Source: an uncultured Clostridia bacterium
GTDB taxonomy: Bacteria > Bacillota > Clostridia > Christensenellales > CAG-1252
Reading direction: 5' to 3'
NCBI GenBank assembly: GCA_946626795.1
Contig: CAMOUZ010000004.1
Span: forward strand, 1-30,435
Length of the DNA: 30,435 nt
The notes below the pieces were generated by a model. It worked only from the letters and a program-made list of their open reading frames with translations. It was not told the origin of the DNA and ran no database searches. Below are positions 14,752 to 24,700 of the stretch, in pieces; the stretch's first letter is position 1; each line of letters starts with the position of its first letter. Position numbers and translations under genes: made by a program.

Positions 14752-16118
14752 AGTTTGATCTCCTTTATTTCAAAAGATTGCTTGATGATGTTTCTTGCCT
14801 CGGCTAGGCTTTTGATCTCGCCCGTGCCGAGCATCTGCGCGACGACGTTTCCGATCGCCGTGCATTCCGTGGGTCCGAGGATGATTCTCTTCCCCGTCTT
14901 CTCCGCGGTAAGCCTGTTCAAAAGCTCGTTTTGACTCCCGCCGCCGATGATATGCAAGCGGTCGTATCTTTCGCCCGTCATCCCTTCGATCTCGTCGATC
15001 GCTTTCTTATAGGATAACGCAAGACTGTTGAAGATGCAATAGGCGATCTCGCCGACGGGGCTTTCGCCGATCGTCTCTCGGATCGCCGCGATCATGCTCT
15101 TCGGGGCGAGAAATTTTTCATCGTTCACGTCGAGGACGGCATCCGTCGGATGCGCCTCCGCGAGGGCGGCGAGCTCCGCGAAGGAGTAAGCGTCGCTAAG
15201 CTCTTTTCTGACGTTTTGGATCATCCAAAGTCCCATAATGTTCTTTTGGAAGCGGAAAGTCCTTTCGAGACTGCCTTCGTTGGAATAATTGTATCGGCGC
15301 GCCTTTTCGTCGGTATGCGCCTTCTCGGATTCGATGCCGAGGAGGGACCACGTGCCGGAAGAGATGTAAGGCGCTCTCCCTTGTATGGGCGCGGCAAGCA
15401 CGGCGCTCGCCGTGTCGTGCGTCGCAGGGAGAATGACCGTCGCGTCATAGCCGAGACGCTCCATGATCTCCTTTTTGAAACAGCCGACGATGCTCCCGGG
15501 CGCCGAGAGCTCCCCGAAGAGGGCGGGGTCGTAGCCGAGGGAGGAGAGGATTTCTTCGTCCCAAAGATGGGTCTTTGCATTCACCATTCCCGTGGAGGTG
15601 GCGTTCGTGTATTCTTGCTTTTTCACGCCGGTCAGGCGGTAATGGAAATAATCGGGAAGCATCAAAAAAGCGCGTGCTTTTTCGAGTTTTCCGCTCTTTT
15701 TATCGGCGAAAAGCTGATAGACCGTATTGAAGGGCTGATATTGGATCCCCGTCTTCTCGTAAAGCGCGGAGAAGGGGAGGACGCCGTGCGCCGCTTTCGC
15801 CGCGATGCCGCCGCGTTTGTCTCGATAAGAAAAGACCTCGCCGATACGCTCTCCTTTTTCATCCAGGAGCGCGTAATCCACCGCCCAAGTGTCGATCCCG
15901 ACGTAGTCGGGACGGAGCCCCGCTTCATCGGCTTTTTTCAGCCCCGTGAGGATCTCCTCGAAGAGAGCGTCCGCGTCCCAGACGAGGTTTCCGTTTTCCT
16001 CTTTCGCGCCGTTGGGGAAGCGATACACCTCCCGCATCACGAGGCGTCCGCCTTTGAGGGAAGCGACGATATGTCTGCCCGAAGAGGCGCCGATGTCTAC
16101 GGCGAGATAGCGACTCAT
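14748..16118 (-). CDS. rhaB: Rhamnulokinase
   Basis: A 456-residue FGGY-family kinase that phosphorylates L-rhamnulose at O1 using ATP. The N-terminal phosphate-binding stretch is YLAVDIGASSGRH. Substrate-side motifs are GIDTWAVDYALLD and the catalytic Asp235 in PATHDTASAV. ATP-side motifs are SSGTWSLLG and IIGGGSQNELLNRLTAEKTG. The DTWAVD and HDTASAV patterns identify rhamnulokinase rather than xylulo-, glycero- or fuculokinase, and the adjacent rhaA and rhaD confirm it. The start overlaps the stop of the upstream GH125 gene by four bases. Confidence 0.96.
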   Translation of the reverse strand: MSRYLAVDIGASSGRHIVASLKGGRLVMREVYRFPNGAKEENGNLVWDADALFEEILTGLKKADEAGLRPDYVGIDTWAVDYALLDEKGERIGEVFSYRDKRGGIAAKAAHGVLPFSALYEKTGIQYQPFNTVYQLFADKKSGKLEKARAFLMLPDYFHYRLTGVKKQEYTNATSTGMVNAKTHLWDEEILSSLGYDPALFGELSAPGSIVGCFKKEIMERLGYDATVILPATHDTASAVLAAPIQGRAPYISSGTWSLLGIESEKAHTDEKARRYNYSNEGSLERTFRFQKNIMGLWMIQNVRKELSDAYSFAELAALAEAHPTDAVLDVNDEKFLAPKSMIAAIRETIGESPVGEIAYCIFNSLALSYKKAIDEIEGMTGERYDRLHIIGGGSQNELLNRLTAEKTGKRIILGPTECTAIGNVVAQMLGTGEIKSLAEARNIIKQSFEIKEIKL

Positions 16119-17461
16119 TTACTTTGCTCCTCGCGGGGGAAGAGGAGGTCGAATTTCGTCAGGATCATTTGCGAGAAAAGCGAATTCGCCCAAGCGAACC
16201 AAGGGCGCGTAAAGATACGGTCGTCGTCTTTTTGCACGCCTTCATGCATATAGCCCGTGCCGCCCGTCGAGCGGACTAGCATGCGGACGATCTCTTGAAT
16301 GCGCGTCGCATCCTCCGAGGTCAGCGCCTCCGTGATGAGGGAAAGCGGCCAAACGTATCCTTCGGGGGTGTGCGGACTGCCGATGCCGGAGATCGCCTTT
16401 CCCTCGAAGAAATAGGGATTTTTCTTGCTTAAAATGAAAGCGCGGGTCTGCTTATAGATTTCCTGGTCGAGATAAGGATATTCGATGTAAGGCAAGGAAA
16501 GCAGGTTCGGCAGGTTCGCGTCGTCCATCAGGTTGTAATTGCCGAGTCCGTCCGTTTCAAGGGCGTAGATGTCTTTGCCTTCCCTTTGCGTCACGGCGCA
16601 TTTGTCGAGCGCATGGCGGATCTCCTCCGAGAGAGTGAGACAGTCCGCGGCGCGTTTTTCGTCTCCGAGAAGGTCAAATACCTTCTTTAATTTGCAAAGC
16701 ACCGCCACGATGAACATATTTCCGGGGATGTAATAGCCGTAGGTGCAGCTGTCGTCGCTCGGACGATAGCCGGACCAAACCAGCCCGTTTACGAGCACTT
16801 TTCCGCCCCTTCCCACGAATTTCTCGTGCTTCGGCGGATATATGCTGTCGTGATAATAGTCCGAGAGCTCGGCGTGGCGTTGCTCGGTCTTGAAGACGCG
16901 GAGCGCTATGTCGAAGCCCGTTTTAAAATCCCCCTCGAAGATGCTCTTGTCACCCGTCTTCTCGAAGTATTTGCAAGCGAGGAAGAAAGGATAGCAGAGG
17001 GAATCCAGCTCGAATTTCCGCTCCCACACCTCGGGCAGGGGCAGGGGCAGATCGTCGATATGACCGTTGCCGTTCGCCGTGCGGTTGAAGGCGTTCGCAT
17101 AAGGATCCTTCAAAATGAAAGAAATTTGCTTTTTGAAGAGCCCTTTGACGAGGCGGCGTACGCTCTCGCATTGCTTCGCAAAGAAGAGATATTGCATCAC
17201 CTGCGCGGCGGAGTCTCTCAGCCACATCGCGGGGATGTCTCCCGTCAGAAGGAAGACGCTGCCGTCTTCTTCGAGGAAAGCGGTCGTGCGAATGGTGTTG
17301 AAGAAGCATTGCTCGAAGACCTTCCTCGTTTCGTCGTCGGGGATCGCTTGAAGAGTGGGCAAAAGCGCCTCTTCGAGATCGCGGAAAGCTTCTTTGTTCA
17401 TCTCCGCGTCGAGGGAACTGAGTTTTTGGTCTTGTCCTTTTGTCGTGTACTTGGTTTTCAT
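16115..17461 (-). CDS. GH125-family exo-alpha-1,6-mannosidase-like enzyme
   Basis: A 448-residue glycoside hydrolase of family GH125 (formerly DUF1237). Members are inverting (alpha/alpha)6 enzymes that remove terminal alpha-1,6-linked mannose from N-glycan-like substrates. Family blocks are LLTGDIPAMWLRDSAAQVMQ (about 71-90), the acidic pair Asp236-Asp237 in YRPSDD and Glu407 in MHEGVQKDDD. These are the likely general acid and base by comparison with the Clostridium perfringens enzyme. No signal peptide is seen, so it would act on imported oligosaccharides. ATG 17461 is chosen because GAGGAG lies just upstream; an in-frame ATG 54 bases earlier lies almost on the predicted transcription start. 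It is the first gene of the rha operon, which suggests the substrate also yields rhamnose. Confidence 0.9.
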   Translation of the reverse strand: MKTKYTTKGQDQKLSSLDAEMNKEAFRDLEEALLPTLQAIPDDETRKVFEQCFFNTIRTTAFLEEDGSVFLLTGDIPAMWLRDSAAQVMQYLFFAKQCESVRRLVKGLFKKQISFILKDPYANAFNRTANGNGHIDDLPLPLPEVWERKFELDSLCYPFFLACKYFEKTGDKSIFEGDFKTGFDIALRVFKTEQRHAELSDYYHDSIYPPKHEKFVGRGGKVLVNGLVWSGYRPSDDSCTYGYYIPGNMFIVAVLCKLKKVFDLLGDEKRAADCLTLSEEIRHALDKCAVTQREGKDIYALETDGLGNYNLMDDANLPNLLSLPYIEYPYLDQEIYKQTRAFILSKKNPYFFEGKAISGIGSPHTPEGYVWPLSLITEALTSEDATRIQEIVRMLVRSTGGTGYMHEGVQKDDDRIFTRPWFAWANSLFSQMILTKFDLLFPREEQSK

Positions 17462-17503
17462 GGTCTCCTCACAGGGCGGAGGCTCTTGCTCCGCGCAAGA
17501 TAC

Positions 17504-17532
17504 ATTGTAGCACACGCGCGAACGTGAGACAA
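17504..17532 (-). promoter_or_regulatory. Promoter of the GH125-rhaBAD operon
   Basis: On the minus strand, TTGTCT (17532-17527), a 17-base spacer and TACAAT (17509-17504) are seen. The start would be near 17497, leaving a leader of about 35 bases with GAGGAG before ATG 17461. It overlaps no obvious dyad; regulators of rhamnose use are not encoded in the window. Confidence 0.68.
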
Positions 17533-17930
17533 GCAGATATTTCCTTCTTGCTTTCCCTCGCGGGGATGTCCGCCGTCAAAGGAAAAATTTTTTTGTGAAA
17601 TCGATGAAGTCTCACACAAATTGATTGTAAACAACGCATAACATTTCCGCGCATAAATCGCCTCCTTCTCTTCCCTTCCGGCGAGGGGATCGAATGGGCG
17701 AAAAGCCTGGGAAAAACGTGTGTTTTCGCTCTCTCCGGACGGTCAAGACGAGATGACGAAATTTCGCATTTTTTTCGCTTTCTTCGAACCGCCACTTCTT
17801 TTGGCTTATATATTATATATAGGCAAAGAACGCGCGACGAGCGAGGCTCTCCGACAGCCTTGAAAAAGAAGAAGGGGAAAACGGCGGATATTTTTTCGGA
17901 GGAAAAACGCATTTTTTTAGATAAAAACAG
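17533..17930. other. AT-rich divergent intergenic region with inverted repeats
   Basis: Almost 400 bases without a credible gene lie between the divergent promoters. Two dyads are visible: TTTGTG (17592-17597) with CACAAA (17615-17620), and an imperfect AT-rich dyad around TTATATATTATATATA (17801-17826). A TTGTAAACAACGCATAACA stretch (17625-17643) resembles TTGTAAATAACCCGCAACA at 17931-17949 in the lipoprotein promoter. These could be regulator sites. No tRNA, riboswitch-like fold or mobile element was recognised. Confidence 0.5.
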
Positions 17931-17959
17931 TTGTAAATAACCCGCAACAATGCTATAAT
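17931..17959 (+). promoter_or_regulatory. Promoter of the lipoprotein gene cluster
   Basis: TTGTAA (17931-17936), a 17-base spacer and a perfect TATAAT (17954-17959) are seen. The start should be near 17966, giving a leader of about 53 bases that contains the small hairpin-former GGCGAAGTTCGCC and a strong ribosome site GAGGAGG (18006-18012), six bases before ATG 18019. It probably drives all three lipoprotein genes. Confidence 0.78.
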
Positions 17960-18018
17960 CGTGATAAGGTGTGGCGAAGTTCGCCGCGCCGATCTTCAAA
18001 ATTTAGAGGAGGATTCAC

Positions 18019-21000
18019 ATGAGAAACGCAATGACAAAACGCATCATCTTAGTTGCAGTGATCGTCTGTCTCGTAGTGCTCACGTGCGCTTTCGCCGGCT
18101 GTTCCATCAAGAAGAAAGCCCTTGATCCGGTCGATGTCGAGAGCCTCGCGTATGACGGGCAGGTGATCAGTTGGGATGCCGTCAAACATGCCGATTTCTA
18201 TGAAGTGACCGTCAACGGCACTTCTTACACGGCAGAGGAGACGCAGTACGCCATCGAAGTCACTGTCGACGCGAAGATCTCGGTGCTTGCGAAAGCGAAT
18301 GAAAGCAGCAAGTTTTACAGAGACGCGGAAGAGGCGGCAGAGGAGACGTTCACGGCGGTCGGCCCCGTTACGGTGACTTTCGAGGACGGCGCCTTCAAGT
18401 GGGCGGCGGTCTCGGGCATCAGCAAGTACGTCTATGAGCAGAACGGCACGGAGTACCCCGGCTATACCGAGGCGTTTTCTCTCGCGCCCGTTCGTGAGGG
18501 GGACACCGATCAGGCTTCTCTCCGCGTCAAGCCGCTCGTGACGGAAGCCAAGCATTTCGGCGTCTGGTCGAATAAGAAGACGGTCACGCTTCTGCAAGCG
18601 CCCACGAATATCCGTTATAACGACGCGTACGAAGGCGACGGCGTGATCCCCATGACGATGAAAGCGCTCATCACCTGGGACGAAGTGCCGAAAGCCACGA
18701 AGTATTTGGTCGAGCTTGAAGGCAAGACGGACTATACGGAAGTGCCGCAGTACGTGTATAAGCCGGCGGTCGCCCTCTTTGAGAGAGACGACGATGGCTT
18801 CCCCACGGCGGGTAGCTACTATAACGAGAATGAGCATAAGTCCTTCTGGGTGAGGATCACGGCGATCGGCGACGAAGCGAAAGATATCGTGGATTCCGAT
18901 CCGACGCACGAGTCCTTTACATATCTCAATCCTGTCACGAGAGTCCGTCCTGCGGACGGCGGCATCGTCTGGGAAGAGAATCATGACGCCACGGTCTACG
19001 AAGTTTATAAGAAATACAGAACGTCGGACGGCGTATGGCATGAGGAGATCATCACCACGGAGAAAAATGCGCTCGGCGGCTTCGAGCCGAATATCGAGTA
19101 CGACGTGATGGTGAAGCCGAGCAGATACGAAGGCAAGTGCTTCTCCGAATGGACGATGGCGGATAACGGCGGCAGGGTGAAGTTCTTTGAGGCGCCCGTG
19201 CTCACTTGGAGCAGCAATGAGAGCGCGAAGAATATCGTCTGGGAGCCCATCGACGACGTCGAGAGTTATTCCGTATATGTCTGTAAGGACGCGGAGCGCA
19301 CTTCCAGCGAGAGGCAGGAGATGAAAGACCTCGGTTATGACACCTTCACGGATACGAAGTTCACTTGGACGACGACCGCGGCGGGCGAATATTACTTCTA
19401 TGTCAGATCGAATGGCAAAGCGCCTTATTCCGATTCCGAGTATTCCGAGCCCATTCGTATCGTCATCTTGCAGACCATCGACGCCGTGACCTTCGTGACG
19501 GAGGACGTCAGAGAGCCGGTCTTCGAGGATGGCAAGCAGATCATCTCGGGACGCGTCGCCGCGACGTATAATCTTCCGAAGTACGCGGACGGCGTCAACG
19601 TGACGTATAGCGACGTCGCCGTGAAGAATCTCGACGTGAATACGACGCCGACCGGCAAGGTCTATGCTTTCGCTTTCGACCTCACGTATGAGATGACCTC
19701 CGGTTCCGCCGAAGCTTCCAATATCAATTGGGTCAGAGTGCAAGCCACGAGCGATCGCGCGAATACTCTCCTCCTCGCAAAGAATTCCAAGAGAGGTCGG
19801 AAAGCCACCGTCACCGATGTGGAAGGTGATTTCGACACCGTCATCTTGAATGACACGACGGATAATAAGTTCTTCCTTTATCAGCTCGCTTCCCCGAAGG
19901 TGACTTCCTGCAATGCGGGCGTCATCAGCTGGAATGCGGTCGAGAATTCCAATGGTTACAGCTATGTGATTTATGACAAGGACGATAAGCCCGTTAAGAA
20001 CGGCTCCATCTTCGGCACGTCAGCTTCCGATTTCGGCGGCTTGGAGGCGGGTCTTTATAAGTTCTATGTCGCCGCGAGGGGCAATGGCGACATCCAAGTC
20101 ACGAGCTTCTATTCCAGCCCCTATTATCTCTATAAACTTGCCGCTCCGACAGGTCTCGCGATCACGGATAAAGCGACGGACGGTTATACCCTCACTTGGG
20201 ATCCGGGCGTCATCGACGCGACGGGCACGGACATCAGCTTTATGCCCGTGCAGTACGCCGTCTCTCTCGGCAGCAGAACGGAGTCCGCGGACGCGAATAC
20301 CTTCCAGGTGAGACAGTCCGACATCCTGATCTCCGGCACGACGGTCAAGGTGCGCGCCCTCGGCGGCGTCTTGCAGGCCGATGCGGATAAGGCGGCGGTG
20401 CTCTCTTCCGATCTTTCCGAGCAGATCATGCTTTATAAGCTCGAAACCCCCAAGGCTCCCACGGTGACCGACGGGAAGGTCACGTGGTCTCCCGTCGAGA
20501 ATGCGGGCGCGTATTCTTTGAGCTATGGCTCGGAGGAAGTGGCGAAGCTTCCCGTTTCCGCCATTCCCGACGTGCAGAATTCCGCAGGACAGACCTCCAA
20601 AGCGGATCCTTCCGTGACGATCCTCCCGAACGCGGATCCCACTTCGGTCTCTGTCGGCGAGATCGCTTTGCAGACCTTGTATGACAAGACGAATAACGGC
20701 ACCCGCGTGTATAGCTTTGCGGTCATCGCGAAGCCGGATGCGGCGGGCGTGAAGAATTACTCCGTCAATCAGGCGGGCACGGAGTATTGGTTCGAGTCCG
20801 ACGAGAGCAATGCCGTCTCGATCAGGATCATCAAGACCCCCGACACCTCTTGCAACGAAGTGACGGGCGAGCTCACCTGGGCGGGCGATACCAACGTCTC
20901 GAATTATTGCGTCGTCGTGAGATATAAATCCACGGACGGCACCGTTCGCGCGAACTCCTATATCTACACGAGATATGAGGACAATTCCTTCAAGCCCTTC

Positions 21001-21738
21001 ATTTACGGCGAGGAGGGAGATCAGATCGAGATGGAGGTCTATGGCCTCGGCGATAACGGACTCACCTCCATTCGTTCTTTGAGTTCCACCTATACGATCA
21101 CCACCCTGACCAAGCACGCGGCTTTGAAAGCTTCTGATTTCGAGGCAGTCGAGTTCGTCCCCGGCAGGAATACCGTGGTGGTCAAAGTCAAGAGCGATGT
21201 CGAGCTCGAAGCGAAGCAGTACGGCGTCAGCATCGGCGGCGCGGAGCATGTCTTCTCCGCCGCGGATATGAAGAACGGAAATGCGAAGATCAATGTGGAC
21301 GTCTCCGGAGAGTACAGCATCGTTGTGCGCGCTCTCGCAGGCGACAGAGTGGATATGTCGCATTGGTATCTCGACTCCGATGAATGCATTGCGGCGAGCT
21401 TCACCGTCTTGCCGGTGATCACAGGCTACGACGTGCGTTATATCAGACAGGCGGACGGCACGACGGCGATCGAAGTGGATCCCGTTTCCGGCGCGACGGG
21501 TTATGACTATAAGCTTTGCTATTATAATGCCACGGACGTTGAGGGAACCACGGTGAATGATCTCTTGGATGCGATCGAAGAGAGCGTGAAAGTGGCTGAC
21601 GCGCAAGGGAAAGGCATTTTGATCCCCGTTTCGAGCAATAAGACCTATGTCGCGTTGCGCATCAGACCGTATGGTGACGAGGAGGCGAATGTCTTCAACG
21701 TCCTCGGATATCAAGACCATACCTTCACGATCGGCTGA
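18019..21738 (+). CDS. Giant fibronectin-III-like repeat lipoprotein 1
   Basis: A 1239-residue secreted lipoprotein of no recognised function. The signal peptide has Arg/Lys, then IILVAVIVCLVVLTCAF, then lipobox FAGC with Cys28 as the predicted lipid anchor. The rest is a string of about twelve diverged modules of some 75-130 residues, each opening with a beta strand such as ISWDAVKHADFYEVTVNG (residues 50-67). Further examples are ITWDEVPKATKYLVEL (about 218), IVWEPIDDVESYSVYV, ISWNAVENSNGYSYVI and VTWSPVENAGAYSLSY. Several modules begin after a YKLxxP linker. The W-x-x-V...Y-x-V pattern is that of bacterial fibronectin type III domains. No enzyme motif, LPXTG or SLH domain is seen. It is the first of three similar genes and may act as a surface binding or spacer protein; this is inference. 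Confidence 0.88.
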   Translation: MRNAMTKRIILVAVIVCLVVLTCAFAGCSIKKKALDPVDVESLAYDGQVISWDAVKHADFYEVTVNGTSYTAEETQYAIEVTVDAKISVLAKANESSKFYRDAEEAAEETFTAVGPVTVTFEDGAFKWAAVSGISKYVYEQNGTEYPGYTEAFSLAPVREGDTDQASLRVKPLVTEAKHFGVWSNKKTVTLLQAPTNIRYNDAYEGDGVIPMTMKALITWDEVPKATKYLVELEGKTDYTEVPQYVYKPAVALFERDDDGFPTAGSYYNENEHKSFWVRITAIGDEAKDIVDSDPTHESFTYLNPVTRVRPADGGIVWEENHDATVYEVYKKYRTSDGVWHEEIITTEKNALGGFEPNIEYDVMVKPSRYEGKCFSEWTMADNGGRVKFFEAPVLTWSSNESAKNIVWEPIDDVESYSVYVCKDAERTSSERQEMKDLGYDTFTDTKFTWTTTAAGEYYFYVRSNGKAPYSDSEYSEPIRIVILQTIDAVTFVTEDVREPVFEDGKQIISGRVAATYNLPKYADGVNVTYSDVAVKNLDVNTTPTGKVYAFAFDLTYEMTSGSAEASNINWVRVQATSDRANTLLLAKNSKRGRKATVTDVEGDFDTVILNDTTDNKFFLYQLASPKVTSCNAGVISWNAVENSNGYSYVIYDKDDKPVKNGSIFGTSASDFGGLEAGLYKFYVAARGNGDIQVTSFYSSPYYLYKLAAPTGLAITDKATDGYTLTWDPGVIDATGTDISFMPVQYAVSLGSRTESADANTFQVRQSDILISGTTVKVRALGGVLQADADKAAVLSSDLSEQIMLYKLETPKAPTVTDGKVTWSPVENAGAYSLSYGSEEVAKLPVSAIPDVQNSAGQTSKADPSVTILPNADPTSVSVGEIALQTLYDKTNNGTRVYSFAVIAKPDAAGVKNYSVNQAGTEYWFESDESNAVSIRIIKTPDTSCNEVTGELTWAGDTNVSNYCVVVRYKSTDGTVRANSYIYTRYEDNSFKPFIYGEEGDQIEMEVYGLGDNGLTSIRSLSSTYTITTLTKHAALKASDFEAVEFVPGRNTVVVKVKSDVELEAKQYGVSIGGAEHVFSAADMKNGNAKINVDVSGEYSIVVRALAGDRVDMSHWYLDSDECIAASFTVLPVITGYDVRYIRQADGTTAIEVDPVSGATGYDYKLCYYNATDVEGTTVNDLLDAIEESVKVADAQGKGILIPVSSNKTYVALRIRPYGDEEANVFNVLGYQDHTFTIG

Positions 21739-21739
21739 T

Positions 21740-21760
21740 ATGCGTGAAAAGATGAGGTGA
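21740..21760 (+). CDS. Possible six-codon coupling ORF (MREKMR)
   Basis: An ATG one base after the stop of lipoprotein 1 opens a six-codon frame whose TGA directly abuts ATG 21761 and whose AGG codon forms part of the ribosome site of lipoprotein 2. It may carry ribosomes across the junction. It may equally be chance, since short frames are common; it has no ribosome site of its own apart from coupling. Confidence 0.2.
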   Translation: MREKMR

Positions 21761-21766
21761 ATGAAT

Positions 21767-24700
21767 ATGAAAAAAGTATTGAGTATTGTATTGATAGCAA
21801 TGTTGCTGGTCTGCGCGGTCTGCTTGACCGCCTGCGGCAGCAAGCTCTTGAAAGAGACCACGCTTACGGTGAAAGACGGCATCTTGCAGGTGGCGAATCC
21901 CGTAGTGAATACGGTTTGTAAAGCTTTCGTGAACGGCGAGGAGCAAGACGTAGACGAGACGACGTATGAGATCTCCGTGCCCGAAGATGCGGGCGAGAGT
22001 CTCGATGTCTCCGTCGAAGTCTATAACGAGAAAGGCAAGGAGATCGGCACGATCACCGGCACCTTCAAGTGCTTGCCCGTCGTGACGGTTGTGGCGAAGG
22101 ACGGTTATTATGATTGGACGGAGTCCGACGCCGCGCTTAAAGAAGCGTATCCCGATGAGACCATTCGTTATTTCGTTTGGCTCAATAAGGAAGTGACGGA
22201 TAGCGCCGAAGCGAGATGCGAGGCCCCCACGGGCGTCAGCCGTCTCCGCGTCAGACCTTATCTCGTCGGCTCGAAGGACGTCTTCGGTCAGTACAGCGCG
22301 GAAGTTTCCTTCACGATGCTTGCCACCCCGCCCGAGCCCCTTTATGACGGCACGTACCTCACTTGGGCTCCCGTCTCCTTCGAGGAGATGGCTCCCACGT
22401 ATAACGTGAAGCTCACGACCTATGCGGCGGACGGCTCTCCCGAAGAGCATGAGGTCGTTACGGCGCATGTCAATGCCTTGAATCTTGAACAGACTTATCC
22501 CGAAGTCTTCGAGGACGCCGCCAAGAGAGCGCGCATGAGCATCTCCATCCAAGCCGCATCCTCTGACGAAACGCTTTATCAGAGCAGCCGTTATTCCGAG
22601 GCGAAAGTGGTCTCGCATCTCGACGGCGTTGAAGGCGTTCGCTTTAACGGAGATTCTGTCGAATGGACGGCGAGTGAAGTGGCGGATTCTTATTATGTCC
22701 GCGTGGAAGGCGGATCGGGCTCCGACGTCGAAGAACATCTTGTCGAAGGCGCCACCTCTTATAAGTTCGGCATTATTGCGAATCATCAGATCGTCGTCAG
22801 AGTCAAGCCGAATGTGAAGGGCGCCGCGGTCTATACGAATTGGTCTTCCCGCATCTCCGCAACGTATCTTACCTCCAAGACCTTGCGTTTTGATAACGGA
22901 CTCTTCTATTGGGATTATGTGCCCGAGGGTGACGGTTTCCGCTTCACCGTCGAGAAGCTCAATGCGAATGGCGATATCGTCGAGACCATTGAGCAGGAAG
23001 TCGCGAAGGACGTCCTTTGCGCCACCTATCCCTTTGCGGATGAAGGCAATTATAATGTCTATCTGACCACCCTCGCGGGGGTGAATGCGGAAGGCAAAGC
23101 CGCTTATGTGGATAGCGTCCCGTCGGATGTGATCCATGTCACGAGGCTTCCCTCTCCCCGTCATTTCTATCTCTCCGAAGAGCTGACCGCCGTCGACCTC
23201 TCGAATCAGGCGAACGGCGCCTATGCTTTGAAGATCACCTTCGATACCATCGGCGGAAATGATTCCTATTATCAGCTCCTCTTGGACGGCACGACCGTCA
23301 GTAACGGCACGGCGGGGAATAGCTTCACTTTCGTGACGCCTTCCACGACGACCAAAAAGGACTTCACCTTGCAGGTCCGCTCGATGAGCTTTAACGAGAC
23401 CTCCATCATCAACGGTCAGCTCACGTTGAGTTCGCTTTCTCCGATGACGGTGAAGCTCTGCAAGCTCGGCACGCCGAAGAATCTCGTGATCGACGACGAC
23501 AGCAATTTGGTTTGGACGGACGAGAATGTCTGGGATTATGAGAATCTTATGGAAGAGCACGAGAAGCAATACACCTTGTATGCGAATGGCGCCATCGACG
23601 ACGTTTTCAGTACGGCTTCTTCTCCGCTTGCTCGTTTCAGCGACGGTGATTACAAGGCGAGAGTGAGCGCGCGCGGCGTCCTTTACAGAGGCTCTGCGAA
23701 GTCCTTCACTATCCAAGCGGGCGTGGGCGACGGCGAGCTCGTCACCGAAGAGGGCGTTGTCATCAGCTCGGATTTCTCGAATATCTATTATCTCAATAAG
23801 CTCAAAACCCCGGAGAACGTCCGCATCATCGACGGCGGTACGGTGCTCACGTGGGACGCCACCTACGGCGCGGTCGGTTATAAGATCACGGTGAATAGAG
23901 CGGGCGGCACAGGCACGGAAGTCTTCCAGCTGACGCCGAAGGGCTCGACGGACGACATCGTGAAAGGAAATTCCATCAAGCTCGAAGGCCTCACGTATAA
24001 GACGAACGGCTCGGATTTCTCCCTCACAGAGGAAGGTTGCGTCTTCTATATCTACGCCGTCGGTAATCACGGGAAGAATCTCGAAAACGGCGAGCCCATC
24101 ACGATGGATTCCGGCGCTACGCCGACGGAGCCTCTCTTCAAGCTTGCGCCTCCGACCCACCTCATCGTGGAAGGCAGCTCCTTGAAATGGACGATGCCCG
24201 AATACAAGATCAACGTGACGGACTTCGAGGTCTATGACAGAGACGTCTTGATCGGCGTGGTGACGGGACAGAGCTTCGATCTCTCCTCCGTCAGCGTCGG
24301 CGCGCACTTCTTCAACGTGCGTTCCGTGGGCGATAACGAGACCTATTTCACCTCCGACTCCGCGATCTTGGAGAAGGGCGAAGTGGTGGACGGCTATAAG
24401 TGGACGCGTATCGTGAAGCTCCCGACCATCGACGCCGCTTGGCAGACTTATGGCAACGGTTACAGATGGCAGCCCGTGTCTTACACGCCGTATGATCGCA
24501 GCGGAAATCCGGGCGAGCCGCGCGTTGCGAGCTCTTACGAGATCTCCGTCGCTCTCTCGACGATGTATCGCTATGGCGAGAAGACCGCGGAAAATGCGGA
24601 AGGCTATGAGCTCAATGCGGAAGACGGATATTATTACTTCGATCCGAAGTTCTCTGACGAATATCCGTATCCCGTCGTGACCGTCGTCTGCAAAGGCGAT

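Noticed and set aside
12696..16253. Plus-strand frames opposite rhaD, rhaA, rhaB and the GH125 gene
   Set aside because: No family motifs; the minus-strand genes are unambiguous.
17462..17515. 18-residue N-terminal extension of the GH125 protein
   Set aside because: The in-frame ATG at 17515 lies between the -10 box and the predicted start region, while ATG 17461 has GAGGAG directly upstream.
17592..17620. CRP-type site from the TTTGTG...CACAAA dyad
   Set aside because: The 17-base spacing and six-base arms do not fit a CRP site well, and Clostridia usually lack this CRP regulation. Kept only as a generic dyad.
17469..17999. 176-codon minus frame in the intergenic region
   Set aside because: Its composition is Arg/Lys/Phe-rich and irregular, it covers both divergent promoters, and it overlaps the GH125 leader.
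18049..21882. Minus-strand frames of 564 and 620 codons opposite lipoprotein 1 and the start of lipoprotein 2
   Set aside because: The same codon-bias shadows of a well-supported plus-strand gene with promoter, ribosome site and signal peptide.
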